Origin: Deltaproteobacteria bacterium GWC2_65_14
GTDB taxonomy: Bacteria > Desulfobacterota > Deferrimicrobia > Deferrimicrobiales > Deferrimicrobiaceae
Reading direction: 5' to 3'
Assembly (NCBI GenBank): GCA_001797615.1
Contig: MGPV01000016.1
Coordinates: 1-32,279, forward strand
Length of the DNA: 32,279 bases
The notes under the pieces: model-generated
What the model saw: only the letters and a program-made list of their open reading frames with translations
Database searches by the model: none
Told to the model about the DNA's origin: nothing
Position numbers and translations under genes: made by a program
Shown here: piece after piece, positions 8,991 to 17,334 of the stretch
How the letters are laid out: the number at the start of each line of letters is the position of its first letter
Numbering within the stretch: position 1 is the first letter of the stretch

Positions 8991-10370
8991 TCAGAGAATG
9001 TACCGACTGACATCCACGTCCCGGACGATCCCGGCCAGCTTCTCCTCCACGTAGGAGGCCGCGATCGAGATCTCCTGTCCCCCGATCTCCGGGGCCGTGA
9101 ACAGCAGGTCCTCGAGCAGCTTCTCCAGGATCGTGTGCAGCCGCCTCGCCCCGATGTTCTCGGTCCGGTCGTTCACCTCGCAGGCCATCTCCGCGATCCG
9201 GTCCACCGCCTCCGGGGTGAACGTGAGCCGCACCCCTTCCGTGGCGAGCAGCTCCGTGTACTGGCGGGTCAGCGACCCGTGCGGCTCGGTCAGGATCCGC
9301 ACGAAGTCCTCCCGCGTCAGGGGGTCGAGCTCCACCCGGATCGGGAACCTCCCCTGGAGCTCCGGGATCAGGTCGGACGGCTTCGCCGTGTGGAAGGCCC
9401 CTGCCGCGATGAAGAGGATATGGTCGGTCCGGACCATCCCGTGCTTCGTGTTCACGTTCGAGCCTTCCACGATGGGAAGGAGGTCGCGCTGGACACCCTG
9501 CCGCGACACGTCGGGACCCGCAGTCGACTCCCGCCCCGCGATCTTGTCGATCTCGTCGAGGAAGACGATGCCGCTCTGCTCCGTGCGTTCCACCGCATTC
9601 CTCTTCACCTGATCCATGTCGACCATCCGGGCGGCCTCCTCCTTCTCGAGGAACCCGAGCGCCTCGGGGACCCGCATCCGTTTCCTGCGGACCCGCTTCG
9701 GAAAGAGGTTCCCCAGCATCTCCTGGAGGTTCCCCTCGATCGATTCCCCTCCGCCGGTCACCCCGATCAGGTCGATCGCCGGCATCGCGCTCTCCCGCAC
9801 CTCGACCTCCACGAACCGCTCCGTGAGCTTTTTTTCCCGGAGCATCGCCCGGAGCCGCTCCCGCGAGTCGCTCCCCGTCCCTTCCGGTCCCTCCGCCGGC
9901 CCCTCCCCCGGCCTGCGGGGGGGCGGCGCCGGCAGGAGGATGTCCAGCAGCCTCTCCTCCGCCGCGGCCTTCGCCCGGCCCGCCACCCTCTCCATCTCCT
10001 CCGTGCGCACCATGTGGACCGCGGTCTCCACGAGGTCTCGGACGATCGACTCGACGTCCCTCCCGACGTACCCGACCTCCGTGAACTTCGAGGCCTCGAC
10101 CTTCACGAACGGCGCCTGGGCAAGGCGGGCGAGCCTCCTGGCGATCTCGGTCTTCCCCACGCCGGTCGGCCCCACCATGAGGATGTTCTTCGGCGCGATC
10201 TCCTCCCGGAGCTCCTCCGGCACCTGCCGGCGCCGCCACCGGTTCCGCAGGGCGATCGCCACCGCGCGCTTGGCGTTCTGCTGCCCGACGATGTGCCGGT
10301 CGAGCTCCGCGACGATCTCCCGGGGAATCCGGGGGGCCTCCGGCGCGGTCTGGCGTTCCGGTCCGCTCAC
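8991..10370 (-). CDS. hslU: HslU ATPase, unfoldase subunit of the HslVU protease
   Basis: AAA+ ring that unfolds substrates and feeds them to HslV in the cytoplasm. The 459-residue protein has Walker A GPTGVGKT (67-74), the pore loop GYVG (100-103), an I-domain with a proline-rich stretch (about 148-165), Walker B IVFLDEID (268-275), the [16 protein letters not shown] block (288-303) and the C-terminal tail ending in SRYIL that docks into HslV. The GYVG pore and I-domain separate it from ClpX. The start is GTG at 10370, overlapping the hslV stop as GTGA; an open frame continues upstream but is a shadow. It ends 19 bases before argB, so a protease gene leads directly into arginine synthesis. 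Confidence 0.96.
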   Translation of the reverse strand: MSGPERQTAPEAPRIPREIVAELDRHIVGQQNAKRAVAIALRNRWRRRQVPEELREEIAPKNILMVGPTGVGKTEIARRLARLAQAPFVKVEASKFTEVGYVGRDVESIVRDLVETAVHMVRTEEMERVAGRAKAAAEERLLDILLPAPPPRRPGEGPAEGPEGTGSDSRERLRAMLREKKLTERFVEVEVRESAMPAIDLIGVTGGGESIEGNLQEMLGNLFPKRVRRKRMRVPEALGFLEKEEAARMVDMDQVKRNAVERTEQSGIVFLDEIDKIAGRESTAGPDVSRQGVQRDLLPIVEGSNVNTKHGMVRTDHILFIAAGAFHTAKPSDLIPELQGRFPIRVELDPLTREDFVRILTEPHGSLTRQYTELLATEGVRLTFTPEAVDRIAEMACEVNDRTENIGARRLHTILEKLLEDLLFTAPEIGGQEISIAASYVEEKLAGIVRDVDVSRYIL

Positions 10371-10909
10371 GGCGCCGCGATCTCGTCGGCCACGATGTTG
10401 CTGTTCGTGTAGATGCAGATCTCCGACGCGATCCGGAGCGCCTCCCGGGCGACCTCGATCGCCGGCCGGTCGGTGTGCAGCAGCAGCGCGCGGGCCGCCG
10501 CAAGGGCCATGGGCCCCCCGGACCCGACCGCGAGCACGCCGTCGTCCGGCTCCACCACGTCGCCGCTGCCGGACAGCAGCATCAGCTCCCGCCCGTCGGT
10601 GACCACCATCAGGGCGTCCAGCCGCCGAAGCACCCTGTCCGTCCTCCAGTCCTTGGCAAGCTCGACGGCCGAACGGCGCAAGCCCCCCCGGAACTCGACC
10701 AGCTTCCCCTCGAACTTCTCGAAGAGGGTGAAGGCGTCCGCGGTCGCCCCGGCGAACCCGGCCAGGACCCGGTCCTGGTAGAGCCGCCGGATCTTCTTCG
10801 CCGTGTGCTTGAGCACCGTCGCTCCCATCGTCACCTGGCCGTCCCCCGCCAGGGCCACCCGTCCGCCCCGGGAGACCGCCACGATCGTCGTTCCGCGCCG
10901 CTCCGTCAT
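10367..10909 (-). CDS. hslV: HslV peptidase subunit of the HslVU protease
   Basis: Proteasome-beta-like threonine peptidase that forms the double hexameric chamber of HslVU. The 180-residue protein begins MTERRG and then TTIVAV. In this family the nucleophile is the first Thr of TTI/TTIV, so Thr7 should be exposed by removal of a six-residue propeptide. GDGQVTMG (about 23-30), [11 protein letters not shown] and [19 protein letters not shown] are strongly typical. The ATG at 10909 overlaps the xerC stop as ATGA, and the hslU start overlaps the hslV stop, so xerC-hslV-hslU should be translated in a coupled way. Confidence 0.96.
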   Translation of the reverse strand: MTERRGTTIVAVSRGGRVALAGDGQVTMGATVLKHTAKKIRRLYQDRVLAGFAGATADAFTLFEKFEGKLVEFRGGLRRSAVELAKDWRTDRVLRRLDALMVVTDGRELMLLSGSGDVVEPDDGVLAVGSGGPMALAAARALLLHTDRPAIEVAREALRIASEICIYTNSNIVADEIAAP

Positions 10910-11874
10910 TTCCGTTCCTTCCTGCCCGGACCGGGCCGCTCTCCCCTCCCGCGGGGGCCCGCCGCCATCGGGTGCGCCTCCTCGTACGCGCGGACCAGGT
11001 GGCTGACGTTGACCCTCGCGTAGCGCTGGGTCGTGGATAGGGAGGCGTGCCCCAGCATCTCCTGGATGGCCCGCAGGTCCGCCCCCGACTCGAGCAGGTG
11101 CGTGGCGAAGGAGTGGCGGATCCCGTGGGGGGATAGGTGCCTCCCGATCCCGGCCCGCTCCAGGGAGCGGGAGAGGATCCGGGCCACGCTCCGCGCCGTG
11201 AGCCCTCCCCCGCGCGCGTTCCGGAAGAGGGGTGCGTCCCACCCCTCCTCCGCGTCCCGCATCGAAAACGGGCTCCCGTCGAGGTACCCGGCCAGCGCCG
11301 CCCGGGCCTGCTCTCCCACGGGCACCACCCGCACCTTCCGCCCCTTCCCCGGGACCCGCACGGTCCCTTCTTCCAGCGAGAGGTCGCTCCGGCGGAGGGA
11401 AACCAGCTCCCCCACCCGGAGTCCGGAGGAATAGAGAAGCTCCAGGATCGCGGCGTCCCGCTTCCCTCTCCACCCCTCCGGCTGGACCGCCCGGAGAAGG
11501 TCGAGCATCTCGTCCACCGGGAGAAATCCGGGCAGGCGCGTTTCCCGACGGGGAGAGGCAAGCCCTTCGGCGGGGTTTCCCCGCATCTCCCCTTGGACGA
11601 TCAGGAACGAGAAGAAGCTCCTGACGGCCGCGATTTTTCTCGCGATCGTGCTCCCCTTCCTTCCCGGATGCCGCGAGGCGAGGTACCGCCGCAGTTCCGC
11701 CGGGGTCACCGACGTCCAGCCGGAACCCCTGCCGTCCTCCGGATCACACCCTCGCTCCTCCGTCAGGAACGACCGGAGGTCCGACAGCTCCCGGAGATAG
11801 GCACGGGCCGTTTCCCGGGAGGCGTTCCTCTCCGACGAGAGGAACCGGGAGAATCGTTCGATAGCGGAATCCAC
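10906..11874 (-). CDS. xerC: XerC-type tyrosine recombinase
   Basis: Site-specific recombinase resolving chromosome dimers at dif together with XerD. The 322-residue protein has an N-terminal SAM-like core-binding domain (about 1-100) and a C-terminal catalytic domain with the whole set of active residues: Arg153 in GLRVGEL, Lys177 in GKGRK, His250 and Arg253 in [10 protein letters not shown], His276 in GHASLSTTQ and Tyr285. The C-terminal tail (about 300-322) is rich in Arg, Gly and Pro. Location between trmFO and hslVU is the arrangement known for XerC/CodV in several phyla, which argues against a phage integrase. The start is GTG at 11874. No att-like repeats were seen nearby. Confidence 0.92.
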   Translation of the reverse strand: MDSAIERFSRFLSSERNASRETARAYLRELSDLRSFLTEERGCDPEDGRGSGWTSVTPAELRRYLASRHPGRKGSTIARKIAAVRSFFSFLIVQGEMRGNPAEGLASPRRETRLPGFLPVDEMLDLLRAVQPEGWRGKRDAAILELLYSSGLRVGELVSLRRSDLSLEEGTVRVPGKGRKVRVVPVGEQARAALAGYLDGSPFSMRDAEEGWDAPLFRNARGGGLTARSVARILSRSLERAGIGRHLSPHGIRHSFATHLLESGADLRAIQEMLGHASLSTTQRYARVNVSHLVRAYEEAHPMAAGPRGRGERPGPGRKERK

Positions 11875-11916
11875 GTCTCCGTGACCGTCCCTTTCCGGAA
11901 AGAAAAAGGAAAGAAA

Positions 11917-13248
11917 CTATGTAACACACAAAGGGTTATATTCAAAGACCCTTTCGCGAAATTCCGCGGCGGCGGAGATCGCGCGTCTTGCCTGTCTCTC
12001 CTTCCGGTCCCGCTTTCTTCCCTCCGGGGGAGGGCCCAGGAGACCGAAGTTCGCGTTCATCGGCTGGGGAATCCCTTTCCGGGGGGTGGCGATGTACCGC
12101 ATCAGGGCCCCCGTCATCGTCTCTTCGGGAAACGGCGACGGCTCCCTCCCCGCCGCCCTCGCCGCGATCGACGCCGCGGCGACGACCGCCGAGGCGATCG
12201 ACTCCACGTACCCCTCCACCCCCGTGATCTGCCCCGCGAAGAAGAGTCCGGGGCGCACCCTGGATTCGAGCGTCGGGTGCAGGTGCCTTCCCGCATCCAG
12301 GTAGCTGTTCCGGTGGACGGAGCCGTGCCGGAGGAATTTCGCCCGCGTAAGCCCGGGAACGAGCGAGAAGACCCGCTCCTGCTCCGGATAGGCCAGCTTC
12401 GTCTGGAACCCGACGAGGTTGTACATCGTGCCGGCCAGGTTTTCCTTTCGAAGCTGGACGACCGCGTGGGCGACCTTTCCGGTCCGCGGATCGCGCAACC
12501 CCACCGGGCGCAGCGGTCCGAACAGCAGCGTCTCCGGGCCCCGCCGGGCAATCGCCTCGATCGGCATGCAGGCCTCGAAATGCCGCTCCTCCTCGAACTC
12601 CCTCGCCGGCACGACCCGCGCCGACAGAAGAGCCGCCAGGAAGGTCCCGTACTGCTCCCTCGTCATCGGGAAGTTCAGGTAGTCGCCGCCCCCCGCCCCG
12701 TACCGGTCGGCGGTGAACCCGGCGCGCAGGTCCAGCGAGGAGGCGTCCACGATCGGGGAGATGGCGTCGTAGAAGTAGAGCCCCTCTCCGCCGAGGAAGG
12801 ATGCGATGTCCCGGGAAAGGGCCTCCGGGGGGAGGGGGCCGCAGGCGACCAGGACGAGCGGTCCGTCCGGAATCGAGGGGACCTCGTGTTCGTGGATGCG
12901 GATATTCCCCCGGGAGCGGACCGCCCCGGTCACCGCGCGGGCGAAGAGCTCCCGGTCCACGGCAAGCGCCTTCCCTGCCGGTACCCGGACCCGGTCCGCG
13001 AGGAGCAGCAGGTTGGAGCCGAACGCCCGCAGCTCCGCCTTGAGCAGTCCCTTGCCGGTGTTTGGGGCGTCGGCCCCCAGGGAGTTGCTGCAGACCAGCT
13101 CGGCGAACCACCCGGTGGTGTGGGCGGGGGAGGAGACGGCGGGGCGCATCTCGTGGAGGTCGACCTCCGCGCCGGCCGCGGAGAGGACCAGCGCGGCCTC
13201 GGAGCCGGCCAGGCCGGCGCCGACGATGATCGCCCGGGGAGGAGTCAT
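11917..13248 (-). CDS. trmFO: tRNA (uracil-54-C5)-methyltransferase, folate-dependent
   Basis: FAD-dependent enzyme that uses methylenetetrahydrofolate to make ribothymidine at tRNA position 54. The 443-residue protein starts with the dinucleotide-binding motif GAGLAGSEAA (10-19). The two cysteines known to be functional in TrmFO are present: Cys53 in VCSNSLGA and Cys227 in EACMPIE. ITGVEGYVES (about residues 350-360) and NANFGLL near the C-terminus are also family hallmarks and separate it from MnmG/GidA. The ATG lies 7 bases after pilS. xerC follows after 42 bases. Confidence 0.95.
   Translation of the reverse strand: MTPPRAIIVGAGLAGSEAALVLSAAGAEVDLHEMRPAVSSPAHTTGWFAELVCSNSLGADAPNTGKGLLKAELRAFGSNLLLLADRVRVPAGKALAVDRELFARAVTGAVRSRGNIRIHEHEVPSIPDGPLVLVACGPLPPEALSRDIASFLGGEGLYFYDAISPIVDASSLDLRAGFTADRYGAGGGDYLNFPMTREQYGTFLAALLSARVVPAREFEEERHFEACMPIEAIARRGPETLLFGPLRPVGLRDPRTGKVAHAVVQLRKENLAGTMYNLVGFQTKLAYPEQERVFSLVPGLTRAKFLRHGSVHRNSYLDAGRHLHPTLESRVRPGLFFAGQITGVEGYVESIASAVVAAASIAARAAGREPSPFPEETMTGALMRYIATPRKGIPQPMNANFGLLGPPPEGRKRDRKERQARRAISAAAEFRERVFEYNPLCVT
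11930..11954. repeat. inverted repeat in the 3' end of trmFO
   Basis: Perfect 7-base arms, AAAGGGT and ACCCTTT, separated by 11 AT-rich bases inside the last codons of trmFO. On the minus strand the spacer contains TATAAC, a -10-like hexamer, but no good -35 is visible at the right distance. It could be a small hairpin or an operator ahead of xerC-hslVU, or chance. Confidence 0.35.
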
Positions 13249-13255
13249 GCCGTTC

Positions 13256-14959
13256 TCAGGAAGGCCCGGCGCCGCCGTCGACCTTGTGGAGCGGGAGAAA
13301 CACCGTGAAGGTGCTGCCGCGGCCCGGGGTGGAGCGGACCTCGATGAACCCCTTGTGGAACTGGACGATCCTCTGCGAAATCGCCAGCCCGAGCCCGGTC
13401 CCCCCCTCCTTCGAGGTGAAGAAGGGGTTGAAGATCTTCCCGAGGGCGCCGGGGGCGATTCCCGTCCCCGTGTCGGTCACGGAAAGGACCACGTGCGGTT
13501 CGCGGTGGCGGAGCTGGGAATGGAGTTCGAGCCGGACCCTGCCGCCGCGGGAAGTCGCCTGGACGGCGTTGCGGACCAGGTTCCAGATCACCTGCCGCAA
13601 CAGCTCCGCGTCCCCCTCCACGTGGAGAGGGTCTGCGGAGGGAGGCTCGACCTCCACGCCGGCATCCCGGGCATCCCCCGCCGACACCGCCTCCACGATC
13701 TCCCGGGAAAGCTCCGCCATGTCGACCGGTCCCACGTCCCGGAGGGCGGGGCGGGTATAGGCGAGAAACCCCGAGATCAGGTTGTTCAGCCGCGCGCTCT
13801 CCCGCCCGATGATGTCGAGCAGAGGTTTCGAGCCCTCCGGGATCTCCGGGATCTCCCGCAGCATCTGGGAGGAGCCGGCGATCGACGCGAGGGGATTCCG
13901 GATCTCGTGGGCGAGGCCTGCCGCCATCTCTCCCACCACCGCGAGCCGGTCGGCGATCCGGACCCGCTCCTCCATCTGCTTCACGGGACTCAGGTCCTGA
14001 AAGATGACGACGTTCCCGATCCAGGTCCCCTCCGCATCCTTCATCGGGGAGACGGAGAATCCGAGGAAGATCTCCGTGCCGTCCGCGCGCCGAAACGGGA
14101 TCTCCGGGCGGGGAAGCCGGGACTCCGCCAGGGAACTGTCCAGGTCCACCCCGCCCAGCACCTCGGAAAGGGGCCTGCCGGAGACCTCCTCCTTGGAGAC
14201 CCCCAGGATGCCGCAGGCAGTGTCGTTGATCAGGTTCACACGCCCGTTCGTGTCCCCGGTCAGGATCCCCGAAGGAATGTTCTCGATGACATACTTGTGA
14301 AACCGTTCCAGCTCCTGGAGGACATCCTCCCGCTCCCGTATCCGGATCCGGGAGCTCCGGATGTCCTCCCCCAGGATTCCCGAGAGGACTCCCGTCAGCA
14401 GAAACCCGATGGAGTTCGTGAGGATCGGGCGAAGGATCTGCCCGGAGGCGATCCCGACATTCTCGAAGCCGGGGGGGACGATGACCCCCTTCATCTGGAG
14501 GTACAGCAGCGTCCCGTAGGCGGCCGAGGAGAGGAAGGCCCAGAGCAGCGCCCCCCTCAGGAACATCTCCAGGCTTCCCAGCAGGATGACGATGATGTAC
14601 ATGAAGGCGAAGACGCTTTCGTACATGCCGGTGGCGAACACGATGATCGAGACGAAGGAGACGTCCACGAGGGCCTGGAGGAAGAGAAAGGGGGTCGAGA
14701 GGTCCCCGCTCCCCCAGATGGCGTAGCGGGCGAGGAGCCACCCGTAGGAAAGGACGACCGCCGCGTAGAGGAACTGGAAACCCCCGGGGAGGATCAGCTC
14801 GGGCTCCCGGAAGTGGACGGACACCGCGGAGGCCAGCAGGGCGAAAGTGATCCCGCTGCGGAGCAGGAGAAGGTTCCGCCCCGTCCCCTCGTTCCCCCGC
14901 CGTGCCGGCCGGGGGTACGAACCGGCCGCTGTCTGCCCGCTCCGGGTGTGCGCTTCCAT
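13256..14959 (-). CDS. pilS: PilS-like membrane sensor histidine kinase
   Basis: The 567-residue protein has several predicted membrane segments in the first 200 residues (roughly 35-48, 62-78, 92-109, 114-132, 136-154, 179-197), then a PAS domain (about 215-325) and a histidine kinase. The phospho-acceptor is His351 in HEIRNPLAS. The ATP-binding part has the N box NLVRNAVQA (460-468), G1 DTGTGI (496-501), F box NPFFTSK (511-517) and G2 GGTGLGLAIS (519-528). Its place directly after pilC matches PilS, the sensor that with PilR controls pilin transcription. No pilR follows here; trmFO comes after 7 bases. Start: ATG at 14959. A GTG at 14986 overlapping the pilC stop (GTGA) is an equally possible start. 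Confidence 0.85.
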   Translation of the reverse strand: MEAHTRSGQTAAGSYPRPARRGNEGTGRNLLLLRSGITFALLASAVSVHFREPELILPGGFQFLYAAVVLSYGWLLARYAIWGSGDLSTPFLFLQALVDVSFVSIIVFATGMYESVFAFMYIIVILLGSLEMFLRGALLWAFLSSAAYGTLLYLQMKGVIVPPGFENVGIASGQILRPILTNSIGFLLTGVLSGILGEDIRSSRIRIREREDVLQELERFHKYVIENIPSGILTGDTNGRVNLINDTACGILGVSKEEVSGRPLSEVLGGVDLDSSLAESRLPRPEIPFRRADGTEIFLGFSVSPMKDAEGTWIGNVVIFQDLSPVKQMEERVRIADRLAVVGEMAAGLAHEIRNPLASIAGSSQMLREIPEIPEGSKPLLDIIGRESARLNNLISGFLAYTRPALRDVGPVDMAELSREIVEAVSAGDARDAGVEVEPPSADPLHVEGDAELLRQVIWNLVRNAVQATSRGGRVRLELHSQLRHREPHVVLSVTDTGTGIAPGALGKIFNPFFTSKEGGTGLGLAISQRIVQFHKGFIEVRSTPGRGSTFTVFLPLHKVDGGAGPS

Positions 14960-14982
14960 CCCCGCGCCGCGGGATCCGCCGA

Positions 14983-16194
14983 TCACCCCCCGACGACGCC
15001 GGCCAGCTTGAAGATCGGCAGGTACATCGCGACGACCAGCCCCCCGATGACCACCCCCAGGAAGACCATGAGCATCGGCTCGAGGAGGGCGGTGAGCGCT
15101 CCCACCGCCGCATCCACCTCGTCGTCGTAGAAGTCGGCGATCTTGTTCAGCATCGTGTCGAGGGCGCCCGTCGCCTCGCCCACCGCGACCATCTGGGTCA
15201 CCATCGCCGGGAACACCTTGCTCTCCGCCAGCGGCTCCGCGATCGTCTTCCCCTCGCTGATGCTCTGCCGGGCCTTCAGGATCGCCTCCTCGATGACCTT
15301 GTTCCCCGCCGACCTGGCCACGATGTCCATGCTCTCGAGGATCGGAACCCCGCTGGCCACCATCGTCCCCAGCGTCCGGGAGAACCGCGCCACGGAGATC
15401 CTCTGGATGAGGCTGCCGAAGATCGGCGCCCGCAGAAGGATCCCGTCGATCCGCCGCCGGCCGGTCTCCTTCCCGTAGTACCACCGGATGCCCAGGACAC
15501 CCGCCACCACCGCGGCCAGGAGGACGAGAAAGTATTTCCGCGTATACACGCTCAGCGCCAGGACGAAGACGGTCGGGCCCGGGAGATCCTGCCCGAAGTC
15601 GTCGAACATCTTCCCGAAGATCGGGATCACGTACAGGAGCAGCACGAGGGTGACCACCAGGGCTACCGCAACGATGGTGGAGGGATACACCATCGCCCCC
15701 TTGACCTGCTTGGCCAGCTTCATCGCCTTTTCGATGTAGGCGGCCAACCGGGAGAGGATCGTGTCGAGGATCCCGCCGACCTCCCCCGCGGCGACGAGGT
15801 TCACGAAGAGGTCGTCGAAGGCCTTCGGGTGCTTCTTCAGCGCGTCGGCGAAGGTGGACCCGGCCTCGACATCCTCCTTCACCCGGAGGATGATCTTCTT
15901 GAAGGCCTCGTTCTCCTGCTGCATCCCCAGGATGTCGAGGCACTGGACGAGCGGGAGGCCCGCGTCGATCATCGTGGCGAACTGCCGGGTGAAGATCGCC
16001 AGCTCCTTCCGGGAGACCTTCGTCCGGAACCCCGGAATCTTGATCGCCAGGTCCCTCGCCTTCGCCTTGATCTTGACGGGAACGATCTGCTGGCGTCTCA
16101 GCTGGGCGACGACGAACGCCTCGTTGGGAGCCTCGAGCTCCCCCGTCATCGTGCTTCCCCCGCGGGTCTTTCCTTCCCAAACGAATCGTGGCAT
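14983..16194 (-). CDS. pilC: type IV pilus inner-membrane platform protein
   Basis: Platform protein on which pilin subunits are inserted into or removed from the pilus fibre. The 403-residue protein contains two type II secretion system F domains (about residues 68-190 and 270-395) and three hydrophobic segments (about 170-195, 218-240, 372-395), the known PilC/GspF topology. Both domains carry the typical VAAGEVGG and VAVGEATG helices. It starts with ATG 21 bases after pilT and is followed by pilS. The pil gene order supports PilC over GspF. Confidence 0.94.
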   Translation of the reverse strand: MPRFVWEGKTRGGSTMTGELEAPNEAFVVAQLRRQQIVPVKIKAKARDLAIKIPGFRTKVSRKELAIFTRQFATMIDAGLPLVQCLDILGMQQENEAFKKIILRVKEDVEAGSTFADALKKHPKAFDDLFVNLVAAGEVGGILDTILSRLAAYIEKAMKLAKQVKGAMVYPSTIVAVALVVTLVLLLYVIPIFGKMFDDFGQDLPGPTVFVLALSVYTRKYFLVLLAAVVAGVLGIRWYYGKETGRRRIDGILLRAPIFGSLIQRISVARFSRTLGTMVASGVPILESMDIVARSAGNKVIEEAILKARQSISEGKTIAEPLAESKVFPAMVTQMVAVGEATGALDTMLNKIADFYDDEVDAAVGALTALLEPMLMVFLGVVIGGLVVAMYLPIFKLAGVVGG

Positions 16195-16215
16195 CGCGTC
16201 CTCCGCGCTTCTTCC

Positions 16216-17313
16216 CTACGCTCTCCTGCCGGCGCCAGGCCCGGCGGCCTGGGACGTCGACAGCAGGTTGCGGAATTCCTCGGGGTCGGTGCTGCGCCCG
16301 ACCGCGTCGTCGAGGGAGATGTCCCGCCGCAGATAGGCGGCGAGCAGCGACTGGTTCATGGTCTGCATGCCGTACTTGGCCTGCCCCACCTGCATCTGGG
16401 AGTAGATCTGGTGGACCTTCTCCTCCCGGATCAGGTTCCGGATGGCGGCGTTGGGAACCATGACCTCCAGCGCGAGCATCCGTCCCGACCCGGAGGCCTT
16501 CGGGATCAGGATCTGCGAGACCACCCCCTCCAGGACGAAGGAGAGCTGGGCGCGGACCTGGGGCTGCTGGTAGGGGGGGAACACATCCAGGATCCGGTTG
16601 ATCGTCTGGACGCAGGAATTCGTGTGCAAGGTGGCGAACACCAGGTGACCGGTCTCCGCCACGGTGAGTGCGGCCTCGATCGTTTCGAGGTCGCGCATCT
16701 CCCCGATGAGCACGATGTCGGGATCCTGCCGGAGGATGTACTTCAGCGCCTTCTTGAAGCTCTGGGTGTCCGCGTTCACTTCCCGCTGGTTCACGAGGCA
16801 CTTCTTGTGCGGGTGGAGGTACTCGATCGGGTCCTCGATGGTGACGATGTGCTCCTGCCGCTCGTTGTTCACCTTGTCGATCATCGCAGCGAGCGTGGTC
16901 GACTTCCCGGAGCCGGTCGGACCGGTCACCAGGACCAGCCCCCGCGGCTTCTTGCACAGGTCCTTGAGCACCGACGGGAGGCCGAGCTCGTCGAAACTGC
17001 GGACCCGGAAGGGGATCGTCCGGAAGGCCCCCGCCACCGCCCCGCGCTGCATGTAGAGGTTCGCCCGGAAGCGGCTCAGTCCCTTGATCCCGAACGAGAG
17101 ATCGAGCTCCATCTCCTCCTCGAACCGCTGCTTCTGGGCCTCGGTGAGGATGCTGTAGCAGAGGCGCTTCGTGTCCTGGGGGGAAAGCGGCTCGGATGAT
17201 GTCGGCAGGAGGCGCCCGTCCACCCGGACCGTCGGGGAGATCCCCGTCGTGATGTGGAGGTCCGAGCCCCCCTTCTCGTACATCTCGCTGAGCAGTTCGT
17301 GCATGGATAGCAT
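16216..17313 (-). CDS. pilT: type IV pilus retraction ATPase
   Basis: Hexameric motor that depolymerises the pilus for twitching motility. The 365-residue protein has Walker A GPTGSGKST (131-139), an Asp box around ATIEDPIEY, Walker B DPDIVLIGEMRD (197-208), the His box TLHTNS (228-233) and the AIRNLIRE motif (290-297). That last motif is characteristic of PilT and needed for retraction, and it separates PilT from PilB. A strong site, AAGGAGAGG, lies about 7 bases before the ATG. It follows pilB after 21 bases. Confidence 0.96.
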   Translation of the reverse strand: MLSMHELLSEMYEKGGSDLHITTGISPTVRVDGRLLPTSSEPLSPQDTKRLCYSILTEAQKQRFEEEMELDLSFGIKGLSRFRANLYMQRGAVAGAFRTIPFRVRSFDELGLPSVLKDLCKKPRGLVLVTGPTGSGKSTTLAAMIDKVNNERQEHIVTIEDPIEYLHPHKKCLVNQREVNADTQSFKKALKYILRQDPDIVLIGEMRDLETIEAALTVAETGHLVFATLHTNSCVQTINRILDVFPPYQQPQVRAQLSFVLEGVVSQILIPKASGSGRMLALEVMVPNAAIRNLIREEKVHQIYSQMQVGQAKYGMQTMNQSLLAAYLRRDISLDDAVGRSTDPEEFRNLLSTSQAAGPGAGRRA

Positions 17314-17334
17314 GGATGCCTCTCCTTGAGCCGG

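Noticed and set aside
8972-9013. Upstream ATG start for argB
   Set aside because: It would overlap hslU by 23 bases, has no ribosome binding site and adds residues not typical of the family.
10906-11874. Tyrosine recombinase as a mark of a mobile element
   Set aside because: It has the XerC neighbourhood (trmFO and hslVU), lies within a housekeeping operon and has no flanking repeats or phage genes.
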